Notes: generated by a model not told the origin, from the letters alone. A stretch of DNA of 11,005 nt from Candidatus Fischerbacteria bacterium RBG_13_37_8 (GCA_001780385.1 MFGW01000099.1:12652-23656); one strand, 5' to 3'; shown: positions 1 to 8,216, counted from the first letter of the stretch. Numbers and translations: made by a program.

Positions 1-1199
1 TTAAGCCTATGGTGATAGGGTTAGAAAATGTTTACAGGATGGCTGATGATGAGAGCACGAGGGAAATAGCGGAAGTAGTGTACGATGTTTTGAAGAGTGA
101 TTTAAAATTTTCAAGATTATTCAATATAGTTGAGAGCAAGAATTATATGGAATTACCGGTTTACAGGGGTGAGGACGTAGATTTAATTGGATGGAAGCAG
201 AAGAAAGTAGATTTTATTGTACTCATGAAGGCAATGGCGCAAGGTTCTGAGATTACTGTAGAAGGGAGATTGCTGGATGTACGAACGGGGGATTTATTGA
301 GGGGCAAGCGGTACAGTTGGGATAAAAAATATCTACGGCAGACGGTGCATCGTTTTGCAAATGAAATACTAGAGGTTACCTGGGGAATTAAAGTACCGCT
401 ATTTACTTCAAAAATTGCATTTACATCGGATCGAGACGGGAACAAAGAAATTTATCTCATGGATTATGATGGGTATGATCAGCGAAGAATAACGGATAAT
501 TCGATATTGGATTTATTTCCGGCGTTAGGACCTGATGGTGAACATATAGTTTTCAGCACGGTAAGAGGAACCAAAGCAGTATTACTTCTTTATAATATGT
601 TTACGGGAGAGAAAATAACCTTATCTGATGCTGGGGGATTAAATGCGTTGCCTGCATGGTCTCTCGATGGTCAAAAAATTACTTTTATAAGTTCCAGGGA
701 TGGGAATTCAGAAATTTATACTATCAATTCTGATGGCACCGGGTTGAAACGAATTACCTTCAGTCCGTCTATCGAGGCATCTCCTGCGTGGTCACCAACG
801 GGAAGACAAATTGCATTCACATCTGATAGAAGCGGTAGACCGCAAATTTATATAATGGATGCTGAAGGAACCAATATCAGGCGATTGACATTTTTTGGTG
901 AATATAATGAATCACCGGCATTTTCACCGGATGGTTCAATGCTTACTTTTGTACAAAGAACAGGAATAAATTTTGATATTTATCGTCTTGACTTGCAAAG
1001 CCAGGAAATTATAAAATTGACAGAGAATCAACGAAGTAATGAATCATCAAGATGGTCACCTGATGGGTTGCATATTGTTTTTTCATCAAATCGGACGGGT
1101 TCTTATCAAATCTATGTAATGGATAGCGATGGATTGAACCAGAGACAGCTTACATTTAAAGGAAATAACACAAATCCATCATGGCAAGCTTTACAATGA
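1..1199 (+). CDS. tolB: TolB, periplasmic beta-propeller of the Tol-Pal system (5' end missing)
   Basis: TolB is the periplasmic propeller that docks on Pal and links the inner-membrane TolQRA motor to the outer membrane. The frame is open from base 3 (Lys-Pro before the first ATG at 9). The expected signal peptide and first strand are absent, so the true start lies upstream and the ATG at 9 is probably internal. Counting from that Met, residues 1-125 match the TolB N-terminal domain. From about residue 133 come six TolB/PD40-type blades with the recurring pattern [IV]xF[TS]S(D/N)RxGxxxIYxMDxDGxxxRxLT, for example around residues 135-162, 222-249, 266-293 and 354-381. The protein ends with a short NPSW segment that closes the propeller. 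pal follows after 24 bp and cpoB comes next, the classical tol-pal order. Family identity is secure; only the N-terminus is unknown. Confidence 0.95.
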   Translation, partial: KPMVIGLENVYRMADDESTREIAEVVYDVLKSDLKFSRLFNIVESKNYMELPVYRGEDVDLIGWKQKKVDFIVLMKAMAQGSEITVEGRLLDVRTGDLLRGKRYSWDKKYLRQTVHRFANEILEVTWGIKVPLFTSKIAFTSDRDGNKEIYLMDYDGYDQRRITDNSILDLFPALGPDGEHIVFSTVRGTKAVLLLYNMFTGEKITLSDAGGLNALPAWSLDGQKITFISSRDGNSEIYTINSDGTGLKRITFSPSIEASPAWSPTGRQIAFTSDRSGRPQIYIMDAEGTNIRRLTFFGEYNESPAFSPDGSMLTFVQRTGINFDIYRLDLQSQEIIKLTENQRSNESSRWSPDGLHIVFSSNRTGSYQIYVMDSDGLNQRQLTFKGNNTNPSWQALQ

Positions 1200-1223
1200 A
1201 AAAAATATTTTGGAGGTATATAT

Positions 1224-1766
1224 ATGAAAGCCAACAGAATGCTTATCTTGCTAGTATGTTTATTTCTTGCTTGTTCGTTTGCATGCAAGAAGAAACCGCC
1301 AGTGGAACCAGTACAGCCGCCACCACCTATTGAAAAAGTTGAACCGGTAGAAGAAGTATCTGCTCCTCCTGAAGAAAGGATATTGACAGAAGAACAGATA
1401 TTTGCATCGACAGATCTTGAAGCCGTGACAAAAGAATTTAAAGATGTGTTTTATGATTTTGACAAGTATAATGTAAGAGAGGATCAGGTAGCGAATTTGG
1501 AAAATGATGCCCAGTATTTAAACAAATGGAAGAGTGTACGTATTTTGATAGAAGGGCATTGTGATGAACGGGGAACCAATGAATATAACATGGCATTAGG
1601 ATTAAGAAGAGCTACTGCAGCAAGGGATTATCTCTTATCATTAGGAATAGATGCATCAAGAATAGAAACGATAAGTTATGGAGAAGAGAGACCTTTTGCG
1701 ACAGGTCATGATGAAGATTCGTGGTGGCAAAATAGAAGAGCGCATTTTGTAGCTATTGCAAAATAA
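1224..1766 (+). CDS. pal: Pal, peptidoglycan-associated outer-membrane lipoprotein (OmpA-like)
   Basis: Pal anchors the outer membrane to peptidoglycan and binds TolB. The 180-residue protein has a basic N-terminus, a hydrophobic core (residues 6-20) and two candidate lipidated cysteines, C17 (after FLA) and C21 (after SFA). Neither lipobox is textbook; C21 followed by KKKPP looks the more natural mature start. A Pro/Glu-rich linker (24-52) leads into the OmpA C-terminal domain (about 74-178). That domain carries the hallmark GHCDERGT at 111-118 and N122...LRRA (127-130), which hold the Asp and Arg expected to contact diaminopimelate in this family. It ends with the NRRAHF motif (170-175). 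A clear Shine-Dalgarno (TGGAGGT, 1211-1217) precedes the ATG, supporting this start. Length is normal for Pal. Confidence 0.96.
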   Translation: MKANRMLILLVCLFLACSFACKKKPPVEPVQPPPPIEKVEPVEEVSAPPEERILTEEQIFASTDLEAVTKEFKDVFYDFDKYNVREDQVANLENDAQYLNKWKSVRILIEGHCDERGTNEYNMALGLRRATAARDYLLSLGIDASRIETISYGEERPFATGHDEDSWWQNRRAHFVAIAK

Positions 1767-1797
1767 ATCCTGAAGAAATTATATTTTTTCAGGATTT
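1765..1797 (+). terminator. Strong hairpin directly after pal (attenuator or mRNA-stability element)
   Basis: The arms AAATCCTGAA (1765-1774) and TTCAGGATTT (1788-1797) are perfectly complementary. The inner bases extend the stem to about 15 bp with one G-U pair and a 3-nt loop (TAT). The stem begins on the pal stop codon. No U-run follows (the next bases are CATTTGAAAA), so it is not a canonical intrinsic terminator. A role in partial termination or in protecting tolB-pal mRNA from 3' decay is inferred. Confidence 0.5.
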
Positions 1798-1834
1798 CAT
1801 TTGAAAAAAAATAAGGCACAAAGTTAAGAACTAT

Positions 1835-2611
1835 ATGAAATACTTTATTGTAATATGTGTTTTAGTCTTGGTGTTTGTTAATTTAGCACGAGCAGGCACG
1901 AAGGAAGAATTGGAGAAGCTCCAGAGGTATGTTTTAGATTTGCAGAAGCAATTATGGGATTTACAGGAAGCAACACTTAAGACAAATCAGCAGATAATTA
2001 CTATGCTCGAGGATATGAATAAACAATATCAAGTGACATTATCAAATCAGTCAAAGCTTTCAAATCAGATTGAGGTTTTGCTTGTGGAGATACAGGAATT
2101 AAAAGGGAAGATAGAAGATACTAATCAGCGATTGGCGGCTTTGAATTCGCGTGTTCAAGGAAATGCAACGAACGCGGTAGTGTCTGCGCGAACAGATCAG
2201 ACTATTATTTCTCCCGCTACTCAGGAAAATGATGAAGCTAAAAACGCATATCAATTAGCATACGGTGATTATCAAAGAGGACGTTACGATCTTGCGATAA
2301 GTGGATTTACTGAATTTATAGCCGTTTATCCCCAGGGTACATTGTCTTCAAATGCTCAATACTGGATTGCTGAATCTCATTACAGCAAGAAAAATTATCT
2401 CGATGCGATAATTGAATTTGAAAATTTAATTCAGAAATATCCAGGCTGTGATAAAATACCTGCTGCTCATTTGAAAAAAGCGTTGTCATATTTAAAATTA
2501 GAAAAAAAAGCACAGGCAGTTGTTGAACTGCAATTGTTGGTTCAAGATTTTGCGGACACGGATGAAGCAAAATTAGCGAAACAGCAATTGAAAGAGTTGG
2601 GGTTTGAATAA
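1835..2611 (+). CDS. cpoB: CpoB/YbgF, Tol-Pal-associated periplasmic coiled-coil/TPR protein
   Basis: In E. coli CpoB couples Tol-Pal driven outer-membrane constriction to septal peptidoglycan synthesis by binding TolA and PBP1B. This 258-residue homologue has a signal peptide (residues 1-20, ending ARA before G21). A long Leu/Gln-rich coiled coil follows (about 22-106), which in the family trimerises. A low-complexity linker (108-132) leads into three tetratricopeptide-like repeats at about 133-167, 170-204 and 207-241. The repeat signature YxxAxxDYxxGRYDLAIxxFxxF...YP is clear in the first. The order tolB-pal-cpoB is conserved. The start lacks a good Shine-Dalgarno (AAAGTTAAG upstream) and follows the strong hairpin after pal, so expression may be lower than for pal; that is inference. 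Family call is firm. Confidence 0.93.
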   Translation: MKYFIVICVLVLVFVNLARAGTKEELEKLQRYVLDLQKQLWDLQEATLKTNQQIITMLEDMNKQYQVTLSNQSKLSNQIEVLLVEIQELKGKIEDTNQRLAALNSRVQGNATNAVVSARTDQTIISPATQENDEAKNAYQLAYGDYQRGRYDLAISGFTEFIAVYPQGTLSSNAQYWIAESHYSKKNYLDAIIEFENLIQKYPGCDKIPAAHLKKALSYLKLEKKAQAVVELQLLVQDFADTDEAKLAKQQLKELGFE

Positions 2612-2634
2612 ACACAGAAAAAGGAGTGTGCATT

Positions 2635-3063
2635 ATGAGATATGTCAACAAAGTTATATTAGTAGGAAGAGCAGGAAAGGATCCCGAAGTACGATATACT
2701 CCTTCGGGTACGCCTGTAGCTAATTTTTCTTTAGCAACGACAGATTTTTGGAATGATGCCTCTGGCAAGAGACAAGAGAAAACAGAGTGGCACAGGATAG
2801 TAGCATGGACGAAGTTAGCGGAATTTTGTAATCAATACGTAACAAAGGGAATGCTGTTATGGGTAGAAGGAAGCATTCAAAGTCGCACGTGGCAGGATCG
2901 GGACGGTCAGCAACGGACTACTTATGAAATCAGAGCTCGCGAAATAATAATTCTTGAGCCAAAGCAAGCCCGAGAACAGGAAGAACTTCCTGCAGGTACA
3001 ATGAATGATACCGATACAGCTTCTGAGGAAGCTCCTATAATGGAAGATGATATTCCGTTTTAA
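2635..3063 (+). CDS. ssb: Single-stranded DNA-binding protein SSB
   Basis: SSB coats single-stranded DNA in replication, recombination and repair, and recruits partners through its C-terminal tip. I choose ATG 2635 over the in-frame GTG at 2626. The Shine-Dalgarno AAGGAG lies at 2621-2626 and so overlaps the GTG, but sits 8 bases before the ATG. From 2635 the protein is 142 residues and begins MRYVNKVILVGR, the usual SSB opening. The OB fold spans residues 1-109, with the conserved TEWHRIVAW (50-58) and KGMLLWVEGS (71-80). A short acidic linker ends in the partner-binding tip EDDIPF (137-142). The linker is compact. The gene follows cpoB by only 23 bp, so co-transcription with tol-pal is likely. 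The ATG at 2635 is the only start with correct ribosome-binding spacing. Confidence 0.97.
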   Translation: MRYVNKVILVGRAGKDPEVRYTPSGTPVANFSLATTDFWNDASGKRQEKTEWHRIVAWTKLAEFCNQYVTKGMLLWVEGSIQSRTWQDRDGQQRTTYEIRAREIIILEPKQAREQEELPAGTMNDTDTASEEAPIMEDDIPF

Positions 3064-3166
3064 CCTTATGCAATGAACTATAAAAGTGAATAAATCAGCG
3101 AAGCTAAAATCGTAAGAGTGATGAGCAGAAGATAGACCGGTTGGTTTTTCATTAAAATCTCTAATT

Positions 3167-4135
3167 ATGAAAAAAGTACAGCTATCGGAATCAGGAATTC
3201 AAAGCATTCTTGGCATTCTTGATGAAAATTTACGTTTGATAGAAAAAAAGATGGGTGTTACCATACATGCACGTGGTGAGAAATTTTCTATCGAGGGTGA
3301 CGAGCAAAATGTTGAATTAGCAGAGAAGTTGGTTTTTCAACTTATGGCCATAAAAAATTCAGGAATGAATTTAAATTTCGGGGATATAAATGTCGCTATT
3401 GGATTGCTCAAAAATGATCCGGAAGCTGATATTCTCAATTATTTCATAGATTTTGCTATTCAGACATCGTCGCGAAAAACAGTCATACCAAGAAGTGCAA
3501 ATCAGAAACAATACATAGAAGCGATAAAAAATAATGCTTTTATTTTTGCTATCGGACCTGCAGGAACAGGTAAAACATATTTAGCGATGGCAGTAGCGCT
3601 GGCTTCTCTCAATGAGCATGTCGTATCACGCATAATATTAACGCGGCCTGCTGTAGAAGCAGGCGAGAAATTAGGATTTCTCCCGGGAGATTTATTAGAG
3701 AAGGTAAATCCATATTTGAGACCTTTATATGATGCGTTGTATGATTTAATAGAATATGATAAAGCGCTTAAACTAATTCAAAGGGGGGTTATAGAAGTTG
3801 CTCCGCTGGCATACATGCGTGGAAGAACATTGAATGATGCATTTATCATACTGGATGAAGCTCAAAATACTACGCCCGAGCAAATGAAAATGTTTTTAAC
3901 ACGCATAGGATTCAGTTCAAAAGCGATAGTAACCGGAGATATTACACAGATTGATTTGCCGCCCAGCAATACTTCAGGTTTAGTACAAGCCGCGAATATT
4001 TTGCATGATGTGGAAGGATTGGCGATAATACGCTTTGATGAACGTGATGTCATAAGACATCCGATAGTAAAGAAAATTATCAAAGCATACGAAGCCTATG
4101 AAAATAATCGAAAGAAAAAACAACAAGAGGGATAA
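3167..4135 (+). CDS. ybeZ: PhoH-family ATPase (YbeZ-like)
   Basis: PhoH/YbeZ proteins are P-loop ATPases resembling the helicase superfamily 1 core and are linked genetically to YbeY and rRNA/RNA metabolism. This one is 322 residues, the usual length. An N-terminal KH-like region (about 1-65) precedes the ATPase. The ATPase carries Walker A GPAGTGKT (130-137), the family motif RPAVEAGEKLGFLPGD (160-175), Walker B FIILDEAQN (226-234), and VTGDITQ (255-261) in the sensor/motif III position. A charged tail (RKKKQQ) ends the protein. The 103-bp gap after ssb shows no obvious gene or terminator. There is no recognisable Shine-Dalgarno before ATG 3167, yet the conserved N-terminus starts here. pgpH, ybeY and a corC-like gene follow, extending the widespread ybeZ-ybeY-ybeX neighbourhood. 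Confidence 0.95.
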   Translation: MKKVQLSESGIQSILGILDENLRLIEKKMGVTIHARGEKFSIEGDEQNVELAEKLVFQLMAIKNSGMNLNFGDINVAIGLLKNDPEADILNYFIDFAIQTSSRKTVIPRSANQKQYIEAIKNNAFIFAIGPAGTGKTYLAMAVALASLNEHVVSRIILTRPAVEAGEKLGFLPGDLLEKVNPYLRPLYDALYDLIEYDKALKLIQRGVIEVAPLAYMRGRTLNDAFIILDEAQNTTPEQMKMFLTRIGFSSKAIVTGDITQIDLPPSNTSGLVQAANILHDVEGLAIIRFDERDVIRHPIVKKIIKAYEAYENNRKKKQQEG

Positions 4136-4150
4136 AATAATCGTTTCTTT

Positions 4151-4179
4151 TTGAAATATCAGTTTGATATTCCTATAAT
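4151..4179 (+). promoter_or_regulatory. Sigma70-type promoter for pgpH with dyad in the spacer
   Basis: TTGAAA (4151-4156) and a perfect TATAAT (4174-4179) are separated by exactly 17 bp. The expected transcription start (about 4185-4187) is only 2-4 bases before the pgpH ATG at 4189, so the transcript would be nearly leaderless. A perfect 7-bp dyad with a 3-bp centre (AATATCA-GTT-TGATATT, 4155-4171) fills the spacer, the position expected for a repressor operator. The sequence match is seen directly; use as a promoter is inferred. Confidence 0.65.
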
Positions 4180-4188
4180 ATAAACATT

Positions 4189-6582
4189 ATGACCGAGAAG
4201 GAAAACGGAAAAAATAAAAATAATCGTGTTGGTTTAAAAAATGGAAATGGTACGACTATCAATCGATTTCAGAAATCTTTAAAACCGAGATACAATGCTT
4301 ATTGGATGTTTTTTGCTGCGGTAGTCTGCACATTTATATTTGTCTATTCTCCCCTTCCTTCCGTTCCACAATATTCTATTGGTGAAATTTCACGGTCAAC
4401 GATTAAATCACCTGTTGACCTGCAATTTACTGACGAGGAAGCTACTGAATCAAGACGCGAAGAAGCTCGTCTAAACGTAGCTCCCATCTATGATTATGAC
4501 CCAATGTTGAAATTTTTTGTCACTTCCAACATGGTGTCAATATTTGAAGAAGGAAGAAAATTTATCCAATGGGAAGAAGGAATTTCATCTGAAACGAATA
4601 ATCGCAAAAAATTATATGATAATAACGACCTTTCTCTATTTAAACAGACTATTAAAAATACTTTAAATATTGAACTTACTGATACTATAATTACTGCATT
4701 ATTAGATAGCCGATTTTCACCTGAAATTCAGAAAATACTTGAAGGGGTGCTGGATAATTGCATGAAGAATAAAGTTATTTCTGATAAAAGAATTATCCAG
4801 TTTAATTCAAAAGGCGAATATATACTTCGAGATATAGCTTCGAGCAAAGAAACCAAGAAAACCACTGCAACTGATATTTATTCGCTACGTGAAATTGCTT
4901 CCCTGCTGGAAGAAATGATTAGCAAGAAAGAAAATCAGTTTGAGGCAAAGCATGCTTCTGCTTATATGCAGTTGCTGAAGTTGCTGGTCATTCCAAATAT
5001 TAATTTTAGCAGCAAAGAAACATTGAATAGAAGAATTTCAGCAGTAGAAAATACAGAACCTGTTATTGTTCAGATTAAAAAAAATAAAGTGATTATAAGG
5101 GATGGTGATGAAATTACTTACAAACAGGTTCAACAATTAGCAGCACTGCAAAAATATAAAAATCCATATGAACAATCCCGGCATTCTATTACGGTAATTA
5201 CCATATTAATTTTAGGATTATTATTCATTAATATTATTTCTAAAAGTTATCCTATTCATAATATTTTACTGAGAAATAAAAATATTTTATTATTGCTGGT
5301 TTTTGTCTATGTATTTAGTTTGCTTTCTGTACGTCTTGTTCAAGTATTATCGGACGCAATGAGTAATTTATTTATTTCATCTCCCTATAATAATCCTTCT
5401 GAATATTTTTTCCTTGTTCCTTTTTCTGTGGGTGCACTGGCAATTACCATTTTAATTAATTCACAGGTAGCGCTTGCATACAGTTTGATTTTTTCATTAA
5501 CAACCGTTCTGCTTATCAATGGCGACCTGACTAAATTTATTTACATATTAGCGAGTTGCGTTGCGGCTGCATTCTGTATAAAAACATACCGGCAGAGAAG
5601 TGATATTATTAAAGCAGGATTTATAATTGGATTGGTAAATATGGCAAGTATTATCTATGTCATTTTACTTTCTTATGAAGAATTTAATTTTAATAGCAAG
5701 ATATTTCATATCGTTCTTGGATTATTAAGTGGTATTATTGCTTACGTTCTTGCTTCAGCAATTATTCCACTTATCGAATCGTTATTTCATTTGCTAACGG
5801 AATTTAAATTAATGGAATTGGGGAATATTAATTCTGAATTAATTAAGGAGCTTGCCATAAAGGCTCCCGGGACGTATCATCATAGCATGGTAGCTAGTAT
5901 ATTAGCTGAGAGAGCGACCGAGGAAATAAAAGGAAATAGTTTGTTTGTGAGAGTGGCTGCCTTGTATCATGATATAGGAAAAGTTACGCATCCTGAAATT
6001 TTTATTGAGAATCAGAGAGGTACAAATATTCATGATGCACTATCACCCAGGGATAGCGCCAAAGCTATTATAAGCCATGTTAATAAAGGGTATGACCTAG
6101 CCAAGAAAAATAAATTACCAAAAGATCTTCTCGAAATTATAGTGCAGCACCATGGCAGTAAAGTGGTAAATTATTTTTACACTAAAGCGATCAAACAGGA
6201 AGGCGATCAAGAACTGGAAAAAGAAGATTTCAGATACCCGGGTCCAAAACCGCAATCAAAAGAATCAGCTATTTTAATGATTGCAGATGCAGTCGAAGCT
6301 GCTTCACGTACTATTGAACATGCTGATATATCTACTATTAAAAACCTTGTTGATCGAATCATCCAGGATTGTTTTGAAGATAAGCAATTAAATGAAAGCA
6401 ATCTTACCATAAGAGAATTGGATGTTATTGCAAATTCAATGGTTGAAGTTTTATCGGACATGAAACATGGACGTATCGATTATCCGGGATTTGATTTTTC
6501 ACAACCGAGCAAGCATACTTTTACTGAAGATAATCATTCAACCGCTACGGCTGAAAATACCGATGAAAGCGGGAATGGCTGA
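4189..6582 (+). CDS. pgpH: PgpH-type 7TM-HD phosphodiesterase (predicted cyclic di-AMP hydrolase)
   Basis: PgpH proteins are membrane phosphodiesterases that hydrolyse cyclic di-AMP to pApA through a cytoplasmic HD domain. This 797-residue protein has the full architecture. A cytoplasmic tail is followed by TM1 (about 38-54) and a long extracytoplasmic 7TMR-HDED domain (about 60-330). That domain opens with the typical signature around IGEISRSTIKSPVDLQFTDE (64-83). A hydrophobic block of about seven helices (333-530) follows. The HD domain (about 545-765) holds H564-H565 (TYHHS), H594-D595 (YHDIGK), H630, H654-H655 (QHHG) and D700 (ADAVEA), consistent with a complete metal-binding set. No Shine-Dalgarno precedes ATG 4189; a promoter sits immediately upstream. 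The 3' end overlaps ybeY. No cyclic di-AMP synthase is present in the window, so substrate specificity rests on family knowledge. Confidence 0.93.
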   Translation: MTEKENGKNKNNRVGLKNGNGTTINRFQKSLKPRYNAYWMFFAAVVCTFIFVYSPLPSVPQYSIGEISRSTIKSPVDLQFTDEEATESRREEARLNVAPIYDYDPMLKFFVTSNMVSIFEEGRKFIQWEEGISSETNNRKKLYDNNDLSLFKQTIKNTLNIELTDTIITALLDSRFSPEIQKILEGVLDNCMKNKVISDKRIIQFNSKGEYILRDIASSKETKKTTATDIYSLREIASLLEEMISKKENQFEAKHASAYMQLLKLLVIPNINFSSKETLNRRISAVENTEPVIVQIKKNKVIIRDGDEITYKQVQQLAALQKYKNPYEQSRHSITVITILILGLLFINIISKSYPIHNILLRNKNILLLLVFVYVFSLLSVRLVQVLSDAMSNLFISSPYNNPSEYFFLVPFSVGALAITILINSQVALAYSLIFSLTTVLLINGDLTKFIYILASCVAAAFCIKTYRQRSDIIKAGFIIGLVNMASIIYVILLSYEEFNFNSKIFHIVLGLLSGIIAYVLASAIIPLIESLFHLLTEFKLMELGNINSELIKELAIKAPGTYHHSMVASILAERATEEIKGNSLFVRVAALYHDIGKVTHPEIFIENQRGTNIHDALSPRDSAKAIISHVNKGYDLAKKNKLPKDLLEIIVQHHGSKVVNYFYTKAIKQEGDQELEKEDFRYPGPKPQSKESAILMIADAVEAASRTIEHADISTIKNLVDRIIQDCFEDKQLNESNLTIRELDVIANSMVEVLSDMKHGRIDYPGFDFSQPSKHTFTEDNHSTATAENTDESGNG

Positions 6583-7027
6583 TTATATGATTCTAACGAA
6601 TCAAAATAATATAATTTCAATTCAATGGGAAAAACAACAGAAAACATGTTCATTTGATGTAAAAAAAGTAGAGCAATCGATAGATGCTATACTACATGAT
6701 TTTGGTTTACAAAATAAAGAGGCAAGCATAATACTTGTAGAAGAAAGGAAAATGAAAGCTTTGAACAAGCGCTACCGGGGAATTGATGAAAGCACTGATG
6801 TATTAGCGTTTCCAGTCGATATGGATTATCACGACAAGCGATTTCTTGGGGATATTTTTATTTGCTGTGAAATAGCAGGAAGACAGGCAAAATCCTATTG
6901 TCATTGCCTGGACGAGGAAATAAATATTTTGGTTCTTCATGGCATCTTGCACCTTTTAGGATATGATCACCTGACTGACAGGGGTGAAATGGCAAGGATA
7001 GAAAATAAGTTAAGAAATTACCTATGA
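6575..7027 (+). CDS. ybeY: YbeY, endoribonuclease/rRNA maturation factor
   Basis: YbeY is a zinc-dependent RNase needed for 16S rRNA 3' maturation and ribosome quality control. I choose ATG 6575, giving 150 residues, the standard size. A longer reading from 6467 lies inside the pgpH 3' end and adds unconserved sequence. ATG 6587 is a possible alternative but has no better ribosome-binding site. The conserved LNKRYRGIDESTDVLAFP stretch is at residues 63-80, LGDIFIC at 91-97, and the zinc motif HGILHLLGYDH at 122-132 supplies H122, H126 and H132. The start overlaps the pgpH stop by 8 bases, and the stop overlaps the next gene's ATG (ATGA at 7024-7027), so translational coupling on both sides is likely. 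The linkage with PhoH is conserved across bacteria. Confidence 0.95.
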   Translation: MADYMILTNQNNIISIQWEKQQKTCSFDVKKVEQSIDAILHDFGLQNKEASIILVEERKMKALNKRYRGIDESTDVLAFPVDMDYHDKRFLGDIFICCEIAGRQAKSYCHCLDEEINILVLHGILHLLGYDHLTDRGEMARIENKLRNYL

Positions 7028-8208
7028 ATGAATTAATACTGCTTCTCATTATTATTTTTATTGGACTTAATCATTGGATTTTTTCTTATTTTCGTTGTAT
7101 TCCAATCGAGATACGAAGCATACCTTTTTTTGCTACTCTATTTAGAGAGGAAGAAAATGCTAAGAGGAGCTTTGAGGTAATTGACCGGATATGGTTTCTA
7201 TTATTTTCCATTTTACTTTTGTATTATCTGATTTCTTTAAAAGAACATATTGTAATTCAGGCATTAAGTGAATATTTCATCATCTCACTTTTTTTAATTG
7301 CAAGCGGATGGATAGTGGGTCGAATCATGAGAGTTCATCTTTCCTTCGACCTCATGAAAAAATTATGTGTTCTGCATTTATGGTTAAGTGTATTATTTAT
7401 GCTATTCTTAATTCCCTTGATATTGTTTGACAGACAGGCGGCGAGAGATGCAGAGAATACAAAAAATCATGAAAATGGTCAGCCAATGAATATCTCCCTT
7501 ATAGAAAATCGTATTAAAACATCAATACCTATTCCGGATTGGGAAGATATCATCATTAAAGAAATCATGGTGCCTCGAATAGAAATTGCGGCAATTAAAA
7601 CTGAGGCTACAATGGAAGAACTTTATTCTCTGTTCCAGGAATCCAAATATTCACGAATACCCGTCTACACTAAGGATATTGATAATATTATTGGTATTGT
7701 CACGTTGAAAGATTTTTTAGCACAATGGAGTGAAGATAAACGGCATTATGAAATAAGTACGCTGGTAAGGCCTGTTCTGTTTGTTCCTGATACAAAAAAA
7801 ATTACTACGATGCTGAAGGATTTTAAAGAAAATAAGGTTTCTATTGCAGTAGTATTGAATGAATATGGAGGTACAGCAGGTTTATTAACGGTGCATGACA
7901 TAATGGAAAATATAATTGGAGAAATAAAAGATGAATACGATGCTGTTCCGGAAGAAGGCGTTGTAGAGGTGGATGGCAATTATTTTATGAATGGAAAAAT
8001 GGATATTGAAATGGTGCAAGAAAGTATCGGTTTGCCAATTGAAGAAGGTGATTATGAGACTATATCAGGATATATATATTCTCTCATCGGACGGGTGCCC
8101 TTTGCCGGTGAAAAAATTAAGACTACTGATTTACTTATAGAAATAATAGATTCAGACAGGAGAAAAATTAACAAAATTCGTATCAGGAAATTAACCAAAA
8201 CTATTTAG
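7024..8208 (+). CDS. CorC/HlyC-type membrane protein with CBS pair and divergent N-terminal membrane domain
   Basis: Family members are membrane proteins implicated in Mg2+/Co2+ handling; E. coli ybeX/corC occupies the same position after ybeY but lacks membrane helices. This 394-residue protein has hydrophobic segments at about 2-20, 55-71, 82-99 and 115-135. A linker leads to a CBS pair: CBS1 about 177-235, opening with the signature KEIMVPRIEI, and CBS2 about 246-302 with VVLNEYGGTAGLLT (276-289). A C-terminal CorC_HlyC domain follows (about 312-392; GDYETISGYI at 342-351). The membrane part is in the right place for a CNNM/DUF21 domain, but I do not see that family's typical N-terminal motif of small residues with an acidic centre; here it reads GLNHWIFSYFRC. 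Transport function is therefore uncertain. Its ATG overlaps the ybeY stop by 4 bases. Confidence 0.88.
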   Translation: MNELILLLIIIFIGLNHWIFSYFRCIPIEIRSIPFFATLFREEENAKRSFEVIDRIWFLLFSILLLYYLISLKEHIVIQALSEYFIISLFLIASGWIVGRIMRVHLSFDLMKKLCVLHLWLSVLFMLFLIPLILFDRQAARDAENTKNHENGQPMNISLIENRIKTSIPIPDWEDIIIKEIMVPRIEIAAIKTEATMEELYSLFQESKYSRIPVYTKDIDNIIGIVTLKDFLAQWSEDKRHYEISTLVRPVLFVPDTKKITTMLKDFKENKVSIAVVLNEYGGTAGLLTVHDIMENIIGEIKDEYDAVPEEGVVEVDGNYFMNGKMDIEMVQESIGLPIEEGDYETISGYIYSLIGRVPFAGEKIKTTDLLIEIIDSDRRKINKIRIRKLTKTI

Positions 8209-8216
8209 AGGTTATA

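Noticed and set aside
2316..2768. 150-codon minus-strand frame across cpoB/ssb
   Set aside because: It overlaps two confidently identified genes and has no recognisable domain.
6467..6574. N-terminal extension of YbeY to a start at 6467
   Set aside because: It lies wholly within pgpH in another frame. YbeY homologues are about 150 residues, matching ATG 6575.
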